A stretch of DNA of 9,556 nt, taken from the NCBI GenBank assembly GCA_036172095.1, contig JAVHSH010000029.1:1-9556 (forward strand). The letters run 5' to 3'. The notes beneath the pieces were generated by a model. It was not told the origin of the DNA, made no database searches, and worked only from the letters and a program-made list of their open reading frames with translations. Of the stretch, positions 7,251-9,556 are shown in pieces. The DNA comes from JAKBEU01 sp036172095 (lineage in GTDB: Bacteria; Patescibacteriota; Microgenomatia; UBA1406; GWC2-37-13). Position 1 is the first letter of the stretch, and each line of letters opens with the position of its first letter. A program made the translations under genes and the position numbers.

Positions 7251-8854
7251 TCGATTATAAAGAATGAGTTTCTAAATGAATAATTTGTATAGCTGAATTT
7301 TTTTGCTTTAGTACTATCAAACCTTTTATATTGCTCTTCACTTAAACAAATATCCGACACAACCACCTTCGTTTTAGGCATGGATTTATCGCATTTTGCA
7401 AAACGCAGACCGTTATATACATATGGCTCAGTTGTATTAACAACGCTCTGTATATCCTGAGGTTTAATATTGTTATTAAAAAAAATATAGCCAAAAAACA
7501 TATCTCTTGGGCTTGACGTATAGATTGAATATGACTTATTTGAGGAAATAAGATATTGAGGTAATATTCTTTCTGTTTCGAAATACATTTGAGACATTGT
7601 TATATATCTTCTGAAATAAAAATTGTATCCAAAGTATGTCACCTCTACGAACAAAGAAACTCCTATTATTGAAATAATGGCAAGTCTAATAACACTTTTT
7701 TTATTACTTATAGAGCCCAAGAGGAATTCTAAATACCGATATCCCATTGCAAACAAATATGCGAATCCAACTGTGGACAGCATCGCACGAATTGAATAAC
7801 TAGGATAACTCACATTCGAAAGAGATGGGATCATCCCTATCAGAATTAATCCTAAAATATATATATCCTGCTTTTTCCCATGTTTCCCTAGCTGAACAAA
7901 TCCAAGGATGAATAAAATAATGTATGTAAGAAAGAATTGCCCTGAGAATGTCGTCGCATAAAGAGATGAAGGATCACCATTCCTAAATAGATACTCAAAG
8001 CTTATTCCTCCAAAAAAATTGTCTTTTAAATACATCCCTAATGCGGTCATTTTATTATCAAATAGTGCTGCAATAGCTTTCGGTGCGATAGATGTGTTCC
8101 GTCTATAGTCAATTTGATTTGCTAGTTGAGTGAAATTCATAAATATCAAATCGCTTGATCTACTTTTCATGAGATTGCCATCTATCTTAAGACTGAGAAG
8201 AAGCAGTATGACGCTAAAAAAAAGAATGAGTCCAATATTTGGAATAGTTTTTTTCTTTTCTCCCTTTATAGTAAAAAATAGTTCAAGATAGATTAGTAGG
8301 AAAGGTATTAAAGGTCTGAATCCATGATATGAAAAGAATGAAAGAAAGAAAAAGAGGAAACTGGGGATTTTCTTTTCCCTCAAATAACAAAGTATTCCTG
8401 CAAGCAATAGAGGAAAAGCAATACCTATCTCAAGAGCAAGCCTTGATAAATAAAATATTCCGGGGCTGAAACAAAAAATTGCGGCAGTTATCAGTGCAAT
8501 TCTTTCATCTTTTTTTATGAAGTTTATTATTTCGAAAATCAAGAATGGAGCGGTTGTTGAGAGTAAGACAAAAAATAGTCTCGATAAGAATACGGATTTT
8601 ACTGGAACAATAAGCCACCAAAGGGCTGTTATATACATAGGAACAAATGGGACATTTGGATCAATTCCAGTAAACTCAAGGGGTAGAAGTCTCCCATATA
8701 GGTCGCGGGCAGTATGCGCGAGAGACCAACCTGTTAAAAGAATATCTCTTTCCCCTCTAAGTAGTGAAAGTTGATCGAGAAAAGGAAGTTGGATTAAGAA
8801 AAAAAGAATTGCTATGAATAACACCTTTTTTCTTGTTTTAAAATAGTTGAACAT
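7247..8854 (-). CDS. GT39-like polytopic membrane glycosyltransferase, GDPSSLY family, copy B
   Basis: This 535-residue protein is collinear with the opposing gene's product. Shared landmarks are GERD (E35-x-D37), DLYG (51-54), PFVPMY (69-74), R92, FSP (129-131), E142, SYHGFRPLIP (175-184) and GDPSSLYA (293-300), the last identical over seven residues with copy A. The C-terminal exported domain includes YTSSPRDMFFGYIFF (445-459), matching YQSEPRTAFIQYAFY in copy A, and cysteines C488 and C503. It therefore has the same GT-C-like layout and probably similar chemistry, though overall identity looks low. An in-frame TTG at 8878 would add eight residues. ATG 8854 is preferred because FNYFKTRKK gives the usual basic N-terminus before the first helix. 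It lies 36 bases downstream of the stop of the gene at 8891, on the same strand, so the two are probably co-transcribed. No ribosome binding site is seen. Confidence 0.72.
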   Translation of the reverse strand: MFNYFKTRKKVLFIAILFFLIQLPFLDQLSLLRGERDILLTGWSLAHTARDLYGRLLPLEFTGIDPNVPFVPMYITALWWLIVPVKSVFLSRLFFVLLSTTAPFLIFEIINFIKKDERIALITAAIFCFSPGIFYLSRLALEIGIAFPLLLAGILCYLREKKIPSFLFFFLSFFSYHGFRPLIPFLLIYLELFFTIKGEKKKTIPNIGLILFFSVILLLLSLKIDGNLMKSRSSDLIFMNFTQLANQIDYRRNTSIAPKAIAALFDNKMTALGMYLKDNFFGGISFEYLFRNGDPSSLYATTFSGQFFLTYIILFILGFVQLGKHGKKQDIYILGLILIGMIPSLSNVSYPSYSIRAMLSTVGFAYLFAMGYRYLEFLLGSISNKKSVIRLAIISIIGVSLFVEVTYFGYNFYFRRYITMSQMYFETERILPQYLISSNKSYSIYTSSPRDMFFGYIFFNNNIKPQDIQSVVNTTEPYVYNGLRFAKCDKSMPKTKVVVSDICLSEEQYKRFDSTKAKKFSYTNYSFRNSFFIID

Positions 8855-8890
8855 AATTAATAGTGTTAATATATACAATCCAATCTCAGC

Positions 8891-9556
8891 TTATTTAATT
8901 TCAATGTATCCTTTTTCTGTTAGTCTTTTTAGTAATTCATCCTTGTCGTTAATGAGAATATAGACATCGGTCCTCATCGTGAATGTCTCCGGACTTTTGA
9001 GAACGGTTAGTCCTTTAATATTTTCAAGAGAGACGTATTTCCCCTTCATCCAATCGACAAAAAAGGCGCCGAACTCCATTGCGGGAGTACCAAAGATTGA
9101 GGCCTCATGTTTATACATGATTACCTTCGGGGGGTGTGCCTCAAACTGCTTAATGAATTCACTACTGAAATATTCACTCTCTCTAAATTGTGGAAGCAAT
9201 GTTGGGAACTTTCCAGGAAGCTTTGCGCCCTTGACAAAAAATTCTTGGTGTGGTTCATATGGACCTATCCAGTAATACTCTCCATCCTTCACAACGTCGT
9301 TGATAAAAAATCCTGTCGGTGCATGATCATAAATGCTTGGCATTTTTTGTGTGTGACGTAAATAAAATTTATTGTAGGTATTCTCCAAAAGGAATATGCC
9401 GGCAAAAATACCGTATAAGACAACCAAAGCAACAAGAAATTTTCGAACTAATTCTAGTGGTTCGAATGAAAATTTAATATGTTTATATCTCCAGAGCAAT
9501 AAGAAAAAGGAGATACTTCCAATAGCAATAAAAAGTCCAGATTGATAGTCGGTCTC
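8891..9556 (-). CDS. C-terminal part of a GT39-type membrane glycosyltransferase (truncated by window edge)
   Basis: The minus-strand frame is open without a stop from the window end, so the gene's 5' part lies beyond 9556. The TTG at 9497-9499 is an internal codon, not a start: 19 further in-frame residues precede it (ETDYQSGLFIAIGSISFFL). The visible 221 residues contain two membrane helices (about 7-22 and 38-57) and a soluble domain of about 160 residues. The stretch from GEYYWIGPYEP through KLPGKFPTLLPQ to EAHPPKVIMYKHE resembles the exported tail of bacterial GT39 proteins, where 'G-P', 'R-P-S/K-F' and 'P-x-x-I' landmarks recur. The catalytic N-terminal loop is out of view, so the family call rests on the tail and the neighbours. 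Its GC content is like the flippase and GT2 genes and higher than that of the AT-rich gene downstream of it. Confidence 0.6.
   Translation of the reverse strand, partial: ETDYQSGLFIAIGSISFFLLLWRYKHIKFSFEPLELVRKFLVALVVLYGIFAGIFLLENTYNKFYLRHTQKMPSIYDHAPTGFFINDVVKDGEYYWIGPYEPHQEFFVKGAKLPGKFPTLLPQFRESEYFSSEFIKQFEAHPPKVIMYKHEASIFGTPAMEFGAFFVDWMKGKYVSLENIKGLTVLKSPETFTMRTDVYILINDKDELLKRLTEKGYIEIK

Larger units (their letters stand above)
5609..8890. other. AT-rich island holding two convergent paralogous genes
   Basis: Base composition drops sharply here. Hand-counted 60-base lines inside give 10-23 G+C (for example 10 at 6781, 12 at 6061, 14 at 8221, 18 at 7681, 21 at 8161). Most lines counted in the flanking genes give 23-29 (29 at 3901, 24 at 5101, 27 at 9061, 27 at 9181). 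The change falls at the gene borders, 5608/5625 on the left and 8854/8891 on the right. The island holds exactly two genes, which are distant paralogues facing each other. This suggests a separate origin from the surrounding genes, perhaps horizontal transfer. No terminal repeats, integrase or tRNA were seen at the edges. The boundaries are approximate and the composition was sampled, not fully computed. Confidence 0.55.

Noticed and set aside
8868..8878. TTGTATATT (minus strand) as a third copy of the leaderless promoter element before the gene at 8854.
   Set aside because: The box is not a perfect TATAAT, and no in-frame start codon lies six bases after it; the ATG is about 13-15 bases away. 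The motif may still be a weak promoter.
9497..9499. TTG as start of a 202-residue protein at the right end.
   Set aside because: The frame stays open to the window edge with a clear membrane helix upstream of the TTG, so it is an internal codon of a truncated gene.
1..9556. CRISPR arrays, tRNA or rRNA genes, insertion sequences, attachment sites.
   Set aside because: No regularly spaced repeats, RNA-gene-like segments, transposase motifs or terminal inverted repeats were seen; nearly all bases are covered by coding regions.

Overview
The window is densely packed with genes for envelope glycan assembly. It holds seven genes plus the last 25 codons of an eighth. Five of the seven are polytopic membrane proteins of the GT-C glycosyltransferase type or a close relative, one is a Wzx-type flippase and one is a soluble-type family 2 glycosyltransferase. 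There are no RNA genes, transposases, CRISPR arrays or gene-free stretches over 300 bases. The longest gene-free gaps are a few tens of bases.

Organism: small gaps, moderate-to-low GC, the standard genetic code (TAA, TAG and TGA all end genes), no Shine-Dalgarno sequences, TATAAT boxes right before starts, and many divergent PMT-like proteins together suggest a Patescibacteria (CPR) genome, Parcubacteria or Microgenomates-like. This is inference from style and protein families; no marker gene is present, so it is a moderate-confidence guess.

Layout, plus strand: the 3' end of an unidentified gene (1-80); a PMT_2/GT39-type glycosyltransferase (103-1614); a PTPS-related/YfhO-like membrane protein (1646-3304); a Wzx/MATE-like flippase (3274-4722); a WaaE-like GT2 (4724-5608); and a GT39-like membrane protein (5625-7250). 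Minus strand: a second member of that last family (7247-8854) lies downstream of a third GT39-like gene (8891 to beyond 9556), which runs off the window. The two blocks converge, and their stop codons overlap by four bases at 7247-7250.

Two points stand out. First, the first two complete genes are each preceded by the same TTGTATAATGA element, whose TATAAT lies exactly six bases before an in-frame start codon (ATG 103, GTG 1646). That is the geometry of leaderless transcripts and indicates that the upstream TTG starts are annotation artefacts. Second, the convergent pair 5625-7250 / 7247-8854 forms an AT-rich island between genes of higher GC. Its two products are collinear, divergent paralogues sharing ExD, PxxPxY, FSP, SYxxxR and an identical GDPSSLY motif plus a pair of C-terminal cysteines.

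Working together (inference): the GT2 would use nucleotide sugars on the cytoplasmic side, the flippase would move lipid-linked oligosaccharide outward, and the GT-C proteins would add sugars from polyprenyl-phosphate donors on the outer face. No polyprenyl-phosphate sugar synthase, initiating transferase, polymerase or ligase is recognised here, so the pathway must extend outside the window.
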